The translations under genes and the position numbers were made by a program. Below the pieces are notes generated by a model that saw nothing but the letters and a program-made list of their open reading frames with translations, did no database searches and was not told the DNA's origin. A DNA stretch of 64,000 bases from Homarus americanus (Eukaryota > Arthropoda > Malacostraca > Decapoda > Nephropidae): positions 1,047,001 through 1,111,000 of the forward strand of contig NW_024754732.1 of assembly GCF_018991925.1 (NCBI RefSeq), written 5' to 3'. Shown here piece by piece: positions 37,064-49,320 of the stretch (positions within the stretch are counted from its first letter, which is position 1; each line of letters starts with the position of its first letter).

Positions 37064-38985
37064 CTGGGTGCCACCCTCTCTCTCTCCCGGGTGCTGGGTG
37101 CCACCCTCTCTCTCTCCCGGGTGCTGGGTGCCACCCTCTCTCTCTCCAGGGTGGGTGCCACCCTATCTCTCTCCTGTTGGGTGCCACCCTCTCTCTCTCC
37201 CGGGTGCTGGGTGCCACCCTCTCTCTCTCAGGGTGCTGGGTGCCACCCCTCTCTCTGTGGGTGCTCTCTCTGGTGCTGGGTGCCACCCTCTCTCTCTCCA
37301 GGGCTGGGTGCCACCCTCTCTCTCTCCCGGGTGCTGGGTGCCACCCCTCTCTCTCCAGGGTGCTAGGTGCCACCTCTCTCCCCGGTGCTGGGTGCCACCT
37401 ATCTCTCTCCCCCGGGTGCTGGGTGCCACCCTCTCTCTCCAGGGTGCTAGGTGCCACCCTCTCTCTCCAGGGTGCTGGGTGCCACCCTCTCTCTCCCGGG
37501 TGCTGGGTGCCACCCTATCTCTCTCCCAGGTGTTGGGTGCCACCCTCTCTCTCTCCAGGTGCTGGGTGCCACCTCTCTCTCTCCAGGGTGCTGGGTGCCA
37601 CCCTGACCTCTCTCTCCAGGTGCTGGGTGCCACCCTCTCTCCTCTCTGGGTGCTGGGTGCCACCCTCTCTCTCCAGGGTGCTGGGTGCTCTCTCTCCGGG
37701 TGCTGGTGTTCTCTCTGTTGGGTGCCCTCTCTGGTGCTGGGTGCCACCCTCTCTCTCTCCAGGGTGCCACCTCTCTCTCTGCTGGGTGCCCCCTCTCTCT
37801 CCGGGTGCTGGGTGCCACCCTATCTCTCTCTCCAGGTGTTGGGCCCACCCTCTCTCTCTGGGTGCTGGGTGCCACCCTCTCTCTCTCAGGGTGCTGGGTG
37901 CCACCCCCTCTCTCCCGGGTGCTGGGTGTCACCTCTCTCTCTCCAGGTGCTGGGTGCCACCCTCTCTCTCTCCCGGGTGCTGGGTGCCACCCTCTCTCTC
38001 TCCAGGGTGCTGGGTGCCACCTCTCTCTCCTCTCTCGGGTGCTGGGTGCCACCCTCTCTCTCTTCCGGGTGGGTGCCACCCTCTCTCCCGGGTACTGGGT
38101 GCCACCTCTCTACCCACCTTCCCTCCTGGGTGCAGGTGCCACCCTCTCTCTCTCGGTGCTGGGTGCCACCATCTCTCTCCAGGTGCCACCCTCTCCCGGG
38201 TGCTGGGTGCCACCTCTCTCTCCCGGGTGCTGGGTGCCACCATCTCTCTCCCAGGTACCACCCTTTCTCTCCCGGGTGCTGGGTGCCACCTTCTTTCTCC
38301 TGGTGCAGGGTGCCACCCTCTCTCTCTCGGGTGCTGTGCCTCTCTCTCCTGGGTGCCACCCTCTCTCTCTGGTGCTGGGTGCCACCCTCTCTCCTGGTGC
38401 TGGGTGCCACCCTCTCTCTCCCGGGTGCTGGGTGCCACCATCTCTCTCCTGGTACCACCCTTTTCTCTCCGGGTGCTGGGTGCCACCTTCTTTCTCCTGG
38501 GTGCAGGGTGCCACCCTCTCTCTCGGGTGCTGGTGCCAACCCTCTCTCTCCAGGTACTGGGTGCCACCTTCTTTCTCCTGGGTGCAGGGTGCCACCTCTC
38601 TCTCGGGTGCTGGGTGCCACCATCTCTCCTGGTGCCACCCTCTCTCTCTGGTGCTGGGTGCCACCATCTCTCCCAGGTGCCACCCTCTCTCCCCGGGTGC
38701 TGGGTGCCACCATCTCTCTCCTGGGTGCCACCCTCTCTCTCCCGGGTGCTGGGTGCCACCATCTCTCTCCCTGGTACCACCCTCTCTCTCCCAGGTGCTG
38801 GGTGCCACCATCTCTCTCCCGGGTGCCACCCTCTCTCCCGGGTACCACCCTCTCTCGGGTGCTGGGTGCCACCATCTCTGGGTGCCACCATCTCTCTCCC
38901 GGGTGCCACCCTCTCTCTCCTGGGTGCTGGGTGCCACCATCTCTCTCCCGGGTACCACCCTCTCTCTCCCGGGTGCTGGCCGTCA
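37064..38985. repeat. 1.9-kb minisatellite GGGTGCTGGGTGCCACC-(CT)n
   Basis: Units of about 28-30 bp consist of GGGTGCTGGGTGCCACCC plus a variable CTCTCTCTC run. Single-base and CT-dinucleotide length changes are everywhere. From about 38150 the units diversify into ACCATCTCTCTCC and GGTACCACCC forms that alternate, giving a compound higher-order pattern. Both strands lack stops, which yields long Trp/Cys/Pro-rich (+) and Arg/Glu/Gly-rich (-) frames that I treat as non-coding. Confidence 0.95.
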
Positions 38986-39160
38986 CCCTCTCTCTCACCT
39001 CTTCACGAATAATAGTTTCCCGATGACATCCGCTCTCCCCCTCCCTTCTTGAATTAACGATGCCTGGTTGCATTTTGTCTCTTCATTCTATAATCCTGTT
39101 TTCTATAACAAAACCTTAAGTTTTCTTCCTTTTGTATGACTATTCATGAGTGTCCGAGGG

Positions 39161-39163
<3 letters not shown>

Positions 39164-39203
<40 letters not shown>
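39164..39203. repeat. (AC)n microsatellite
   Basis: Pure AC tract. The following 39204-39966 has no recognised feature. Confidence 0.97.
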
Positions 39204-39207
<4 letters not shown>

Positions 39208-39966
39208 ATAGTATACATGCTATTAATTGCTATTGTATTAATTAGAGGTCTCCCTGGCCTCAGCAACTCCTCACAATTAATGGTCCCTTGATCAATGCAT
39301 GTAACCAGTGGACACAGCCTACCACCCCAGACCACCACCTGTGTACACACCTACTGTACCTATCTGTCTCCTTAGCTCTTGTCTGAAGTCGTTTATGGTG
39401 TGTACATATGTGTGTTTACCAGATAGTTTTAATCTCAGGAGTGTGTGTACTTCTTACCAGAGGCAGACTGGTCCAGGCAAGGTGTAGGGGCTATATCTGG
39501 CAACACTGACGATATTCCTCCAAGAATTTAATACAGAGGAACTGATGAAATTCAGATACATGAACTTGCTGCTACACTATATACTGAAGGGCAGATACTA
39601 TCCCCAGTTATGATAAGCACTGAAGGTCATTAGAATAAATCTTTGCTGACTTACGTTATCGACAAATACATTACGAAAGAAGATCAGTAAAAGTGTTGAA
39701 ATTTATCATCAGCTTTAAGAAGGATAAAAAAAAAGCGGTTCTGAATCTTCACTTGATAGAGAAAGTGTTGGTTAGGTGCACCATAGTATAACTCTCCCCA
39801 CTATAGATTAGCCTCGGCACTTATCACTTTGACGGAAAATCGGTATAAAGTGTTGAGCATCTTATCAACCAGTGGACCCTTTCCCTCACACTGTTCTCCT
39901 CGCTATTGTCCAAACGTGGCGGTGATGTGCATAAAACACCTGACTATTCACGTTTTAAGAGATATT

Positions 39967-40326
39967 GTGGCCACTAATGATTCACGTGACCTAGAGTATG
40001 TTGTGGCCACTAATGATTCACGTGACCTGGAGTATGTTGTGGTCACTAATGATTCACGTTACTTAGGGTATGTTGTGGCCACTAATGATTCACGTTACCT
40101 GGATTATGTTGTGGCCACTAATGATTCACGTGACCTGGAGTATGTTGTGGCCACTAATGATTCACGTTACCTGGATTATGTTGTGGCCACTAATGATTCA
40201 CGTGACCTGGAGTATGTTGTGGCCACTAATGATTCACGTTACTTAGGGTATGTTGTGGCCACTAATGATTCACGTGACCTGGAGTATGTTGTGGCCACTA
40301 ATGATTCACGTTACCTGGATTATGTT
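39967..40326. repeat. 36-bp minisatellite, exactly ten units without indels
   Basis: Ten consecutive 36-bp units begin GTGGCCACTAATGATTCACG (GTGGTCAC in the third). Three end-types follow: A (TGACCTGGAGTATGTT), B (TTACCTGGATTATGTT) and C (TTACTTAGGGTATGTT), in the order A A C B A B A C A B. On the + strand they read as a 12-residue repeat VATNDSRDLEYV/VATNDSRYLDYV inside a 228-codon open frame (39829-40512). No known protein is recognised. The differences between units change residues, so coding is not indicated. Confidence 0.93.
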
Positions 40327-40965
40327 GTGGCTACAGTATTGTCGTGGAATTGTGGTTTATCTTCTGGTGCCTTGAAATGGAAAACGTTCTACTACTTACA
40401 TTCTGAAACATCACAACACAACAAGCACATACTAAATACCTGTTGTAGTTTCTACCTTATGAAACATCTTTATCGAATTTACAAGTTACGAAATAGATCT
40501 ATACCCGTGTAAGAAAACTAGATCAATATAACGAGTGTCCGAGAGAATACGCTAAAGTTTACAAGGAAGAACATTAATCTTTCTTAACTTTTGACTGTCT
40601 CTCAATAATGTTAGCACAAGACCTTGGTAAAGACCCGTCCAATAGGCCGTTCCGTAGAGTCTACCTCATCCCAGTCATCGTTGTATACCTCTGATGCCAA
40701 TCCACTAATGCACTTCATTGATTTTGCATGTTTACGACCCAAGCTTATCCCCTGGGGAAAGGCAAGGGCTTACCGCAGCACTTTATTACTGTGGGGCGAT
40801 GAAGGGTAGCCAGTGTTGTATGGGGGAGAGAGAGGGTGACAAGTGAAGGGGAAAGGGAAGAGGGGGAGGGTGGCTGAGAGTGACATGTAGAGAAGAAGAG
40901 GAGGAGGATAATGCTGGTACACGGAGAGGTTGTGTGTGGGGGCGGGCTAGGAGAACAGGATGCAG

Positions 40966-41018
40966 TGTGTGTGTGTGTGTGTGCGTGCGCGTGTGTGTGT
41001 GTGTGTGTGTGTGTGCGC
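40966..41018. repeat. (GT)n microsatellite with GC interruptions
   Basis: Alternating GT with GCGTGCGCGT interruptions, directly abutting the left target-site duplication of the SINE at 41033. Confidence 0.95.
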
Positions 41019-41032
41019 GTAATAGGATGGAA

Positions 41033-41383
41033 GGGCAGCCTGTGGTGTAATGGTCAGCATTCTCGCCTCGCAAGCGAGCGGACCCGAGTTCGATCCCGGG
41101 CACGATGAAACTATGGGCAAAGTTTCTTCACGCCATTTGCCTCTGTCTACCCAGCAGTAATTGGGGACCTGGATGTTGATCGATTTGCGTATCGTATTCC
41201 GGCGTAATGGTTAGCCAGTGCAGTTGGCGAGTTGTCCGTTCTTGTCGGACTCTTCCTTGACACTGGGTCATGCAACTTGTTAACTTAGGGTGTGGTTGTT
41301 GTGTTGGCGACAGCATCTACACCTTAAACACGCCTAGGTGGCCCTTAGGCCGGCCATCCTCGTTACACGAGGTGCAACCATTA
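41033..41383 (+). mobile_element. apparently complete 351-bp tRNA-derived SINE with 13-bp target-site duplications
   Basis: The identical 13-mer TAATAGGATGGAA occurs at 41020-41032 and 41384-41396, and everything between is the element. The head contains TGGTGTAATGGTCAGC (A box), a perfect anticodon stem CTCGC/GCGAG around loop CTCGCAA (anticodon position CGC) and AGTTCGATCCC (B box). The T stem has two mismatches, so it is not a functional tRNA. The body holds CTACCCAGCAGTAATTGGGG and GACCTGG. The 3' end includes a CCTAGGTGGCCCTTAGG hairpin and ends ...CAACCATTA without a long poly-A tail. Intact duplications suggest a fairly recent insertion. Confidence 0.85.
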
Positions 41384-41396
41384 TAATAGGATGGAA

Positions 41397-42718
41397 AAAT
41401 AACAGGTGTAGATTATAGGACCCTCTCCTTGCAAGCGTAGACTACACAGTAGTTATCTTAAGGAGTTATGAAGGACCCCCTGGTTAGCGTTGATTATATT
41501 AAGTAATGTAAACAGGTTGTGTTTACTCAGGGGTGACACTTGTGTGGTCAGTGCGCAGAGGTTGGACGGGGAAGTGGACTTAAGTGAAGACAGAGACGGG
41601 AAAGTGGACAGTAGTTCAATGAAAGAATGCTAGACGGGGATCCTAGATGGCGACTCAGTACAGTAAACAGAAATTAGATGAAAACCAGAATAGAGAGATG
41701 GAAAGTGAACATTAAGCACTGGTCAGAGAGGTGAACAATGGTGAGCTGGAAGTCGGAGTTTAAAATAATAATGGAGAAATTTGTTAAGTTATGAAGGGAA
41801 GTGACACCTGTAGGATAGGCTTACCGTACAGCGGAAACAGTCTTGAAATAAAACTTGTATTACAAAACACAGGTTAATGAGGTGAAAGATAAATAAGATA
41901 AAGGAAAGAGAGATAGGAGGGAAGGCAACTGACAGAACGGATGGAAAGGGTAGGAAGAAGTGATATGATGATTTTGAGTAAAGAAAACAGGTTGACAAAG
42001 AGATTGACTGAAGGTTGTTTCAAGGTTAGTGGAAGACTGAATGTATGTTCCTGGCAGACTACGAGAGGGAACTGGGTGGATGGTTCTTTGAGGTCCTCCT
42101 TTGTGGTCAAGAATTGAAGAGCAAGATGAGAGAAGCTTTGTGGGTTATCGACGCAGAAACAACCTTTCATGAATTGTCTAGGTGAGGGTCTCGGGGAAGA
42201 GCGTGACATTAGGAGACAATGATAAATTCTAGACCAAAACAGATCTTACTACTGAACTTAAGACTGTCACTGAAGAAGGTCTGACTGTAATCAATTTTAA
42301 CGTATCGTATCGGGATCTGTGTTAAGGGCCTGTTTTAACATAGTGAGTTAAATATAAACGACATTAACATCGGGTGGAATATAACGAGAAAGACTTCGAT
42401 TACATTATTAACCTCTACCAATGAATTTCTTCCCTTTTGAGGATATATGAATATAAATCTGGACACACACACACACCATTCTGATTTATTCTAGTGTAAT
42501 AAATTTCTCTCTCTGGGAACTGGTCATCTTAACTGCGTAGGTAAATCAGCTTCCATAGGGCTATAATTCTTGTTAATGTTATACGTTTATGTGAGTGAGA
42601 CTACAATCATAATAGGAAATTTGGTATGAAAAAAGTTATAGTTTTCTTCTGTTTGTTATTGAGTCCAATACATTACATAGATTATATACGGAATGAGTGT
42701 ATTCTTAGGTTATAATGA
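41397..42718. other. no gene recognised
   Basis: Purine-rich, unique sequence around 41500-42200; no domain-bearing frame. Confidence 0.5.
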
Positions 42719-42719
42719 A

Positions 42720-42758
<39 letters not shown>
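42719..42758. repeat. (GT)n microsatellite
   Basis: Pure GT tract of about 38 bases. Confidence 0.97.
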
Positions 42759-42759
<1 letters not shown>

Positions 42760-45410
42760 TCATACGCTAAATGCTCCAATTATACATTTGTAACCCTTAT
42801 CAATATCATTTCCTTATGAACTTATTCTTTAAAGTCGTAATTCTGTTCTTTAGTCCAGTAAGTGTCCTTTGTGTCACAGATGCATGAATTAATCTTCTTA
42901 TTACTTCAGTCTCATTTGCATGTTGATAATCTCGTATTGTTATCATCAAAGAGTGTGTTGTTTTCTAACTCAACGGCTAGTTTACTTAACCTGTTTTCTC
43001 ACTGGTGGACGCCCTCAACCACCTCACTGGGCCTCAAGTTCCTTCAGAATTCAGAAGATTAATACAGCCTGTGTGTGGGGTTAATCTACAGCCCTACACT
43101 CTCGAAGATCACCTTTGTACACAGCCACCCTTCCCTTCCCTCCCCTTCCCTAAAGAGACGATGCTAATATCTCCCCCAGCACCTTTACATTTCTGCTGCG
43201 TCGATCATCGTATTATTGCTTCAAGTTAACGTGTATCTTCTTTTATATTATGCACTTGTCATCTCAGTTCCCAAACATACATTAAGGCGACAGGAAAGTA
43301 ATTTGACCAAGGATAGTCAACAAAGTCACCATATACCTCCAGTAGGTTTCCTTTCACCAGATAATGACAAAGTTGAAGTCACCAGGATTTGTGTTGTGTT
43401 GTGCATATGGACGAGTGTGTGGGCTGAGGTCGAGAGATTAAAGTTACCATTATATACAGTATATTTCCTCAAGTTTTAAAATCTCATTGTAAATCCCTCG
43501 ATAGCGTAGAAGACTGTAAGCTCCCACAACATCCCCAAGCGAGGGTTCTTTGTGCTTGTAATCGGTATTGTATAGAGACTCGCCACTCCACCAATATTTC
43601 TATAGCGAAGAGAAAAGAGTGGGTCCATCCTCGTCTCTGAGCGGCATCATCCAGTGTAAGGGGACATTTTCTTCCCTCTCTCGCCCTTACCTCATATTCA
43701 TTTCATGACTACGTGTGCTTAGACGACTCAGGACTTGGATGTGGTTAAAACTGTTCACTAAGATTGTTTTTATTTTGAGATGTAGAATTGAGGGAACCAG
43801 AGCCGGAGTGTCAGGGTGGTGCTTGGTCTTCTGTCCTCAGCTGCTGTTATTTATGGGGTAATTAAATAAAAAAAAGTCTGTCCTAGGATGTGGGACCTAG
43901 GGAATGTTGCTCAGTGTAGATAGTTTATTATTAACCCATGCTGTTGAAGTACCTAGTTAAGGAACAGTAACAAATAAATAAACACTGGTCAGGGTCTCAT
44001 GACGGTGTTAAGTCAGGTGTTATCAGGTACACACAACACTTTTATTACTTCACCAGATATGTTCAGTACTTGTAGGTCATGTTGTGCGGTCATTAAAATG
44101 GCGACAGGAAAGTTTGAGCGTAAGGAACTGTGGGACACGTGTTGTTCTTCCTCGGCTACCACTGCGGCACAAGATGTCAGCACAGCACATCGTATAGGTC
44201 CATGAACTGCCTGGTGGCCAACACAACTCTTGAGTACAATGTGTGAGGCCATGTTCGCCATGTGTCTGCTACTTTTTCACACCCTGCCCTCTACCCCAGG
44301 GGCCACTATCAAACTACCTAACTTCAGCTGAATGACCCCAACTTGTCTAGACAGCAGCTTTGATCAGCGGAAACGGAGGGTATAAACTTTGGTTATTATC
44401 TGGTTCCCTGCGAGGTCAGCCCTCCTTCTTCCAATCTGGAGTGAGTCCCAAGCAGCAGGGGCAGTAAACCTATGTTCCTCAAGGATAAGATCTAGACGGT
44501 GCAAGCCGAGCACGTCGCCTTTACCACCAATGGGTTCAGCTGGAGAACGATCATCCATATTACAGCACGGTATATTACAGAGTATTCTGTTATACTCGTA
44601 TAATTCAGATATATTGATTGATAATTTTTTATCGTAACATTATTGCTCACATGTGTTGAATAATGACCATGCTTGTGAGAAATTAACATTATGCGTGTAA
44701 ATCAACTTGTGTTTGACGAAGAACTTTTGTTTTACTTATGAAGTGAAAAGGTCAGTCAAGGACAGAGATACAAGCCAGGCCTTTCTACCCTGTTGCTGTG
44801 AAGACCTATGGCGGGAGGCTGGTTCTGGCTGCTTACATAATCCTATAACACATGGGACTGTCTCTCTCTCGCCTCCATCTTTGTTTATGTAAATACGAAC
44901 AACATTACTACACATACAATCTATACTGAAATGAGATAATTAATATGAATAACTTAGCATCACTGTAAATAACTGTTATTTCCACGATGTCGCGTCTCAA
45001 CCACAGAATATCAACAATTAAATGCGTACTAGACAGTATATAACAAACACTGTCATTTAACACCCATCAACACAGAAGCTACACACCGCACACTATCCTG
45101 AGTAACAATATGTCAAGTGAGACCCACACCACTACCCCGGGTGATCCAGTGTGAGTACAAGAATGTAGATTTCTTGTTTTTTATTGATATTTTTATTTTT
45201 TTTATTATATGAATCAATAAATACCAATGTTATTATTCGAAGTCCTATTTCACATTGATGATTGAATATACTAACGCTAGAATGGGGTTGGGGGTAGGTA
45301 TCTTGCAATCTTTCACTTCCAATCGTCTTAATGTGTCTGTCACCCTGGTCAGTTCTCTTAGTTTTCGTTGACTCCTTTTCATATTTCTCTACTGCTTGTC
45401 AATGCTTCTA
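42759..45410. other. no gene recognised
   Basis: Several open frames of 60-87 codons overlap here (for example 43005-43229, 43999-44205 and 44389-44637), but none has a domain, conserved motif or convincing splice context. Confidence 0.45.
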
Positions 45411-45525
45411 GACTATCTTCACTAATAGACTATCTCCTTTAATAGACTATCTCCACTAATATACTATCTCCACTAATAGGCTATCTCCACTAATATACTA
45501 TCTCCACTAATAGACTATCCCCACA
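45411..45525. repeat. CTATCTCCACTAATAGA minisatellite (~17-18 bp)
   Basis: Six to seven units of ACTATCTCCACTAATAKA with small variants. Confidence 0.92.
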
Positions 45526-45689
45526 TATTCCACCTAATCATGTCATATATGTAAGGTTTTAGTCTGCCTTGTTTTTCTCTTACAACCAGAATCATTGTTC
45601 CATTCCGTTATAAAACTGTAATGCCGACTTAAATACTCCGGTAGTAAGGCAGAGGTGCTGCTCCCTGTGGTAATCAAAGACCTTCCCAG

Positions 45690-45855
45690 TATGATAATTT
45701 TTCCTCTCTTCATACATTTTTTCCTCTCTTCATACATTTTTTCCTCTCTTCATACATTTTTTCCTATCTTCATACATTTTTTCCTATCTTCATACATTTT
45801 TTCCTCTCCATAAATTTTTTCCTCTCTTCATATATTTTTCCTCTCTTCATACATT
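45690..45855. repeat. 22-bp minisatellite TTTTCCTCTCTTCATACATT
   Basis: About seven units. The first five are regular, and the last two or three are shortened (CCATAAATT, CATATATT). Confidence 0.93.
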
Positions 45856-46371
45856 TTCTCATTATGCATGTTTCATTTTCCTCATCTACTCCGTGGTTCA
45901 CTGCATCACTCGTTGGTTCATTAGCTAGCGTGTCCACTGGTAGTCAGTTATCTGTAAAAAACATCTCCCCCACTTTTATTTTCTCCCCATTTAGACTTAT
46001 CCTTCATTTCTCCTTATCTCTCTTCAATATTTAGTTTATTACTTTTTCACATTAACTTCCTCATATTTCGCACACTTTTCAAATTAATTCATATTTATTC
46101 ATTAATCATCTGTAAACAACACCCGATCATCTTTGTATTTGCATTCTATAACACTATTCACCAAACACCAAGGTCTCATCCCCATTACGATTACTTTGAC
46201 CTCATTTATTACCGTATTGATGAAACTATTCCACCTCTTGACCTAATATTACTTTCCCAAGGAGCCAGTTTCCCTCTTGGCAAAACGTTATTACATAAAA
46301 CTCTAGAAAGTTTTCAAGTTTCCCATTTATCCTAGATATGTTTATAACTTTTCTATCGACTTTTATCTCAC

Positions 46372-46441
46372 CACTACCATGATATATGACGCCACCATGA
46401 TATATGACACCACCATGATATATGACACCACCATGATATAT
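46372..46441. repeat. 18-bp minisatellite ACCATGATATATGACACC, ~4 copies
   Basis: Four regular copies. The core CACCATGATAT is shared with the larger array at 47660-48040. Confidence 0.93.
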
Positions 46442-46745
46442 GTTTTCTATAATTATTCTCATAATGTTTACTGTTCCATTCATAAGCTGTACCCACCCTC
46501 CCACCTTCCCACCTTTCCCACCTTCCATAAACACAGTAATTCACTCTTGGTACCTTATTATTCTTAGGCCTTATTTACAGCCTATCACACCTCCTTCTAA
46601 CTTATTATCTTTTCCGTTTAACCTTAATGCTTCTCATTCCTCCACGTCCCGAACACGATATTCTGCCTCTTTCTCTCGTCTGTTAAATGTAGCAGTTACT
46701 CAAAACTACTCTCTCTCTCTCGTTTCTTCTTTATTCACAGTTAGT

Positions 46746-46746
<1 letters not shown>

Positions 46747-46792
<46 letters not shown>
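46747..46792. repeat. (TTTC)n microsatellite
   Basis: About 11 TTTC units. Confidence 0.96.
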
Positions 46793-47030
46793 CTACTATA
46801 ATATTCGTTCTGTTGGTTTTCTCACTCTGTTCATTGTGTTCCCTTTAAAACATTGTTGTAGCCATTTTCCCCTTCCTTCATCCTTTCATCCTTTTCGTTT
46901 TTTTTTCCACTATTCTTTTTATAATTTTTCCCTTTTTAATACCCTGTACTGCTCTTTTTTCCCCCCCATTACTTCCTCTTTCCTCCATCACTTCCTCTTT
47001 CCTCTTACATTCCTATGGCCTATTCGTGAC

Positions 47031-47097
47031 ACCCATCCTCAAGTCACTACACCCATCCTCAAGTCACTACACCCATCCTCAAGTCACTACACCCATT
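47031..47097. repeat. 20-bp tandem repeat ACACCCATCCTCAAGTCACT, ~3 copies
   Basis: Three consecutive copies and a partial fourth. Confidence 0.92.
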
Positions 47098-47342
47098 TCT
47101 CTCCCCTCCACCCCGCGAGCATCACAGTATCCTTGCTTCACTACACCCTCCTGGCCTGGTTAAAACTCACTATAGACCTCAGTGGATGTGTTCGGTCTAA
47201 TAAGAGTGTATTGGTCACAGGCTCTGAGGCGCGTGTTTATACCGAGGTGATTACTCTACCGCGCTCATATCATCCGCCTTACTGAAGGGAATTAATTGTT
47301 TTTTTTCTTTTGTTGGGTTAAAGGATATGGTTCATATTTCAC

Positions 47343-47346
<4 letters not shown>

Positions 47347-47402
<56 letters not shown>
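47347..47402. repeat. (GT)n microsatellite
   Basis: Pure GT tract of about 56 bases. Confidence 0.97.
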
Positions 47403-47405
<3 letters not shown>

Positions 47406-47659
47406 TGGAGTGTGTACCTACATGTGTGTCAAGCAGCGTATATAATTTTCAAATACTTTATAATTTAGAACAATATTGTGGTGTTGACTCAAAATTATTA
47501 CAGCATTTTAATTTGTGTTGTGGAAACAGTCAATAGATCACACACTCCGCTTGTTTGTATGGTGATGATTCAGGTAAATGTTATATACTTCGTTAGTACT
47601 GAGGGACTTAGTAGGATGTGAAATCTGTCAGTAATAGTTCATATATTCCCGAGTCCGTT

Positions 47660-48040
47660 TACTACCATGATATCGGATACTTACCACTATGATGTCGGAC
47701 ACTTTCCACCTTAATATCAGACTCTTACCACCATAATATCGGATACTTACCACCATGATATCGGACACTTACCACCATGATATCGGATACTTACCACCAT
47801 AATATCAGACTCTTACCACCATAATATCGGATATTTACCACCATGATATCGGATACTTACCACCATGATATCGGATATTTACCCCCATGATATCGGATAC
47901 TTACCATTATGATATCGGGCACTTACCACCATGATATCGGATATTTACCCCCATGATATCGGATACTTACCATTATGATATCGGGCACTTACCACTATAA
48001 TATCAGACACTTCCCACTGTGATACAGGACACTTACCTGA
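47660..48040. repeat. 22-bp minisatellite TTACCACCATGATATCGGAT
   Basis: About 16-17 units with very regular 22-bp spacing. Most carry the palindrome GATATC; variants are AATATC, TTATGATATCGGGC and CCCCATG. Confidence 0.94.
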
Positions 48041-48064
48041 AATTCAATCGTTTACAGACGTCGT

Positions 48065-48390
48065 TAGTTACTCACTGCTTCCTTTTCTTCTTAACTTCCT
48101 CTTTTTCTTCTTAACTTCCTCCTTTTCTTCTTAACTTCCTCCTCCTTTTCTTCTTAACTTCCTCCTCCTTTTCTTCTTGACTTCCTCCTTTCTTCTTGAT
48201 TTCTTTTTCTTCTCAACGTCGTCATTTTCTTCTTAACTTCTTCTTTTCTTGTTGACTTCTTCCTTTTCTTAACTTCGTGCATTTCTTCTTAACTTCCTCC
48301 TTTTCTCCTTAACTTCCTCCTTTCTTTTTGACTTCCTCATATTCTTCTTATTTTCCTCCTTTTCTTTAACTACTTCCTTTTCTTCTCCTT
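48065..48390. repeat. pyrimidine-rich CTTCTTAACTTCCTCCTTTT minisatellite
   Basis: About 15-16 units of roughly 20-24 bp with variable CTC and T runs. The strand is almost purely pyrimidine apart from the AA dinucleotide. The following 48391-49195 has no recognised feature except a small (ACAG)n near 48830-48848. Confidence 0.93.
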
Positions 48391-49202
48391 CTCTCCCCAA
48401 CACTACTGCCCCAACATGTGACGGGACAGTGGCAGCCCTGGAGGAGACGTTAGTGCCCGGTTGAGTATTCTAAAGAGGACGTCAACCTAACAGGAAACAT
48501 CATTATAAGAGTCATTCCCTTATATCATAGCACCGGGTTCACTCATCGATGTTTATGATGACGTTGAGGTCAGAGGGAGGCGGAGGGGGAGGGAGCCACA
48601 CGGATATGATCAACACGCTGGAGTATAACTTGAATCAGATGGTTTGATTATAAGGATATGTGGATTGATTAAATATTATAAACAATACTAATAATCTGGA
48701 TGCTGAGAAAATCGTTGGGTTTTGTGCATTATATTGAAAGGATGATCCTCCAAAAGGTATAAAATCGTGCATGTAGAAATGGGTCCGGTTATAGGCAGTA
48801 GAGAAAGATCAAGAAGTAACTGACACTCAGACAGACAGACAGACAGACATTATCAGGGAGTTGGAAGCCAACCAGGACTTCACTTTTTTGCTAACTGGAT
48901 GACGCACTTCAGGAGGCCTCAGGCAGGTGTTGGCAGCACTCAACAGTAAACTATTGAAAAGGATTCAGAATGAACCTCTTCTTACAGAGATCTACACAAG
49001 CCTGGTGCATGATGACTCTATACTGAGATCGTCATGCAGTAATGGGGTGACTACTCGCTCGGAATTCATAGGACAAAGTGACGTTGTCTGGTTAGTTGGT
49101 GTCCATTAGAGGCAATGAAGCCGTAGAGGAAGTCTAGATTGTGCCAGTTGTCACTGTACTCTAACTCTGCTTTGGTGACTGTGCCGAGAGTGGGGCTTTT
49201 AA

Positions 49203-49320
49203 CGTGTCCCTGGTGGCCGTGTCGGGTGTGGGGCTGTTAACGTGTCCCTGGTGGCCGTGTCGGGTGTGGGGCTGTTAACGTGTCCCTGGTGGCCGTGTCG
49301 GGTGTGGGGCTGTTAACGTG
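49203..49320. repeat. 38-bp tandem repeat, ~3 copies
   Basis: Identical units starting CGTGTCCCTGGTGGCCGTGT at 49203, 49241 and 49279. A diverged partial unit precedes them, and GTGGGGCTGTTAACGTGGC closes the array. Confidence 0.95.

Noticed and set aside
37011..39073. Long Trp/Cys/Pro-rich (+) and Arg/Glu/Gly-rich (-) proteins
   Set aside because: Both are translations of a CT-length-variable minisatellite lacking stops on both strands.
41033..41104. A functional tRNA-Ala (anticodon CGC)
   Set aside because: The T stem has two mismatches and the sequence continues into a SINE body bounded by target-site duplications.
47660..48040. A CRISPR-like array because of regular 22-bp spacing
   Set aside because: Direct tandem units with no unique spacers; the setting is eukaryotic nuclear DNA.
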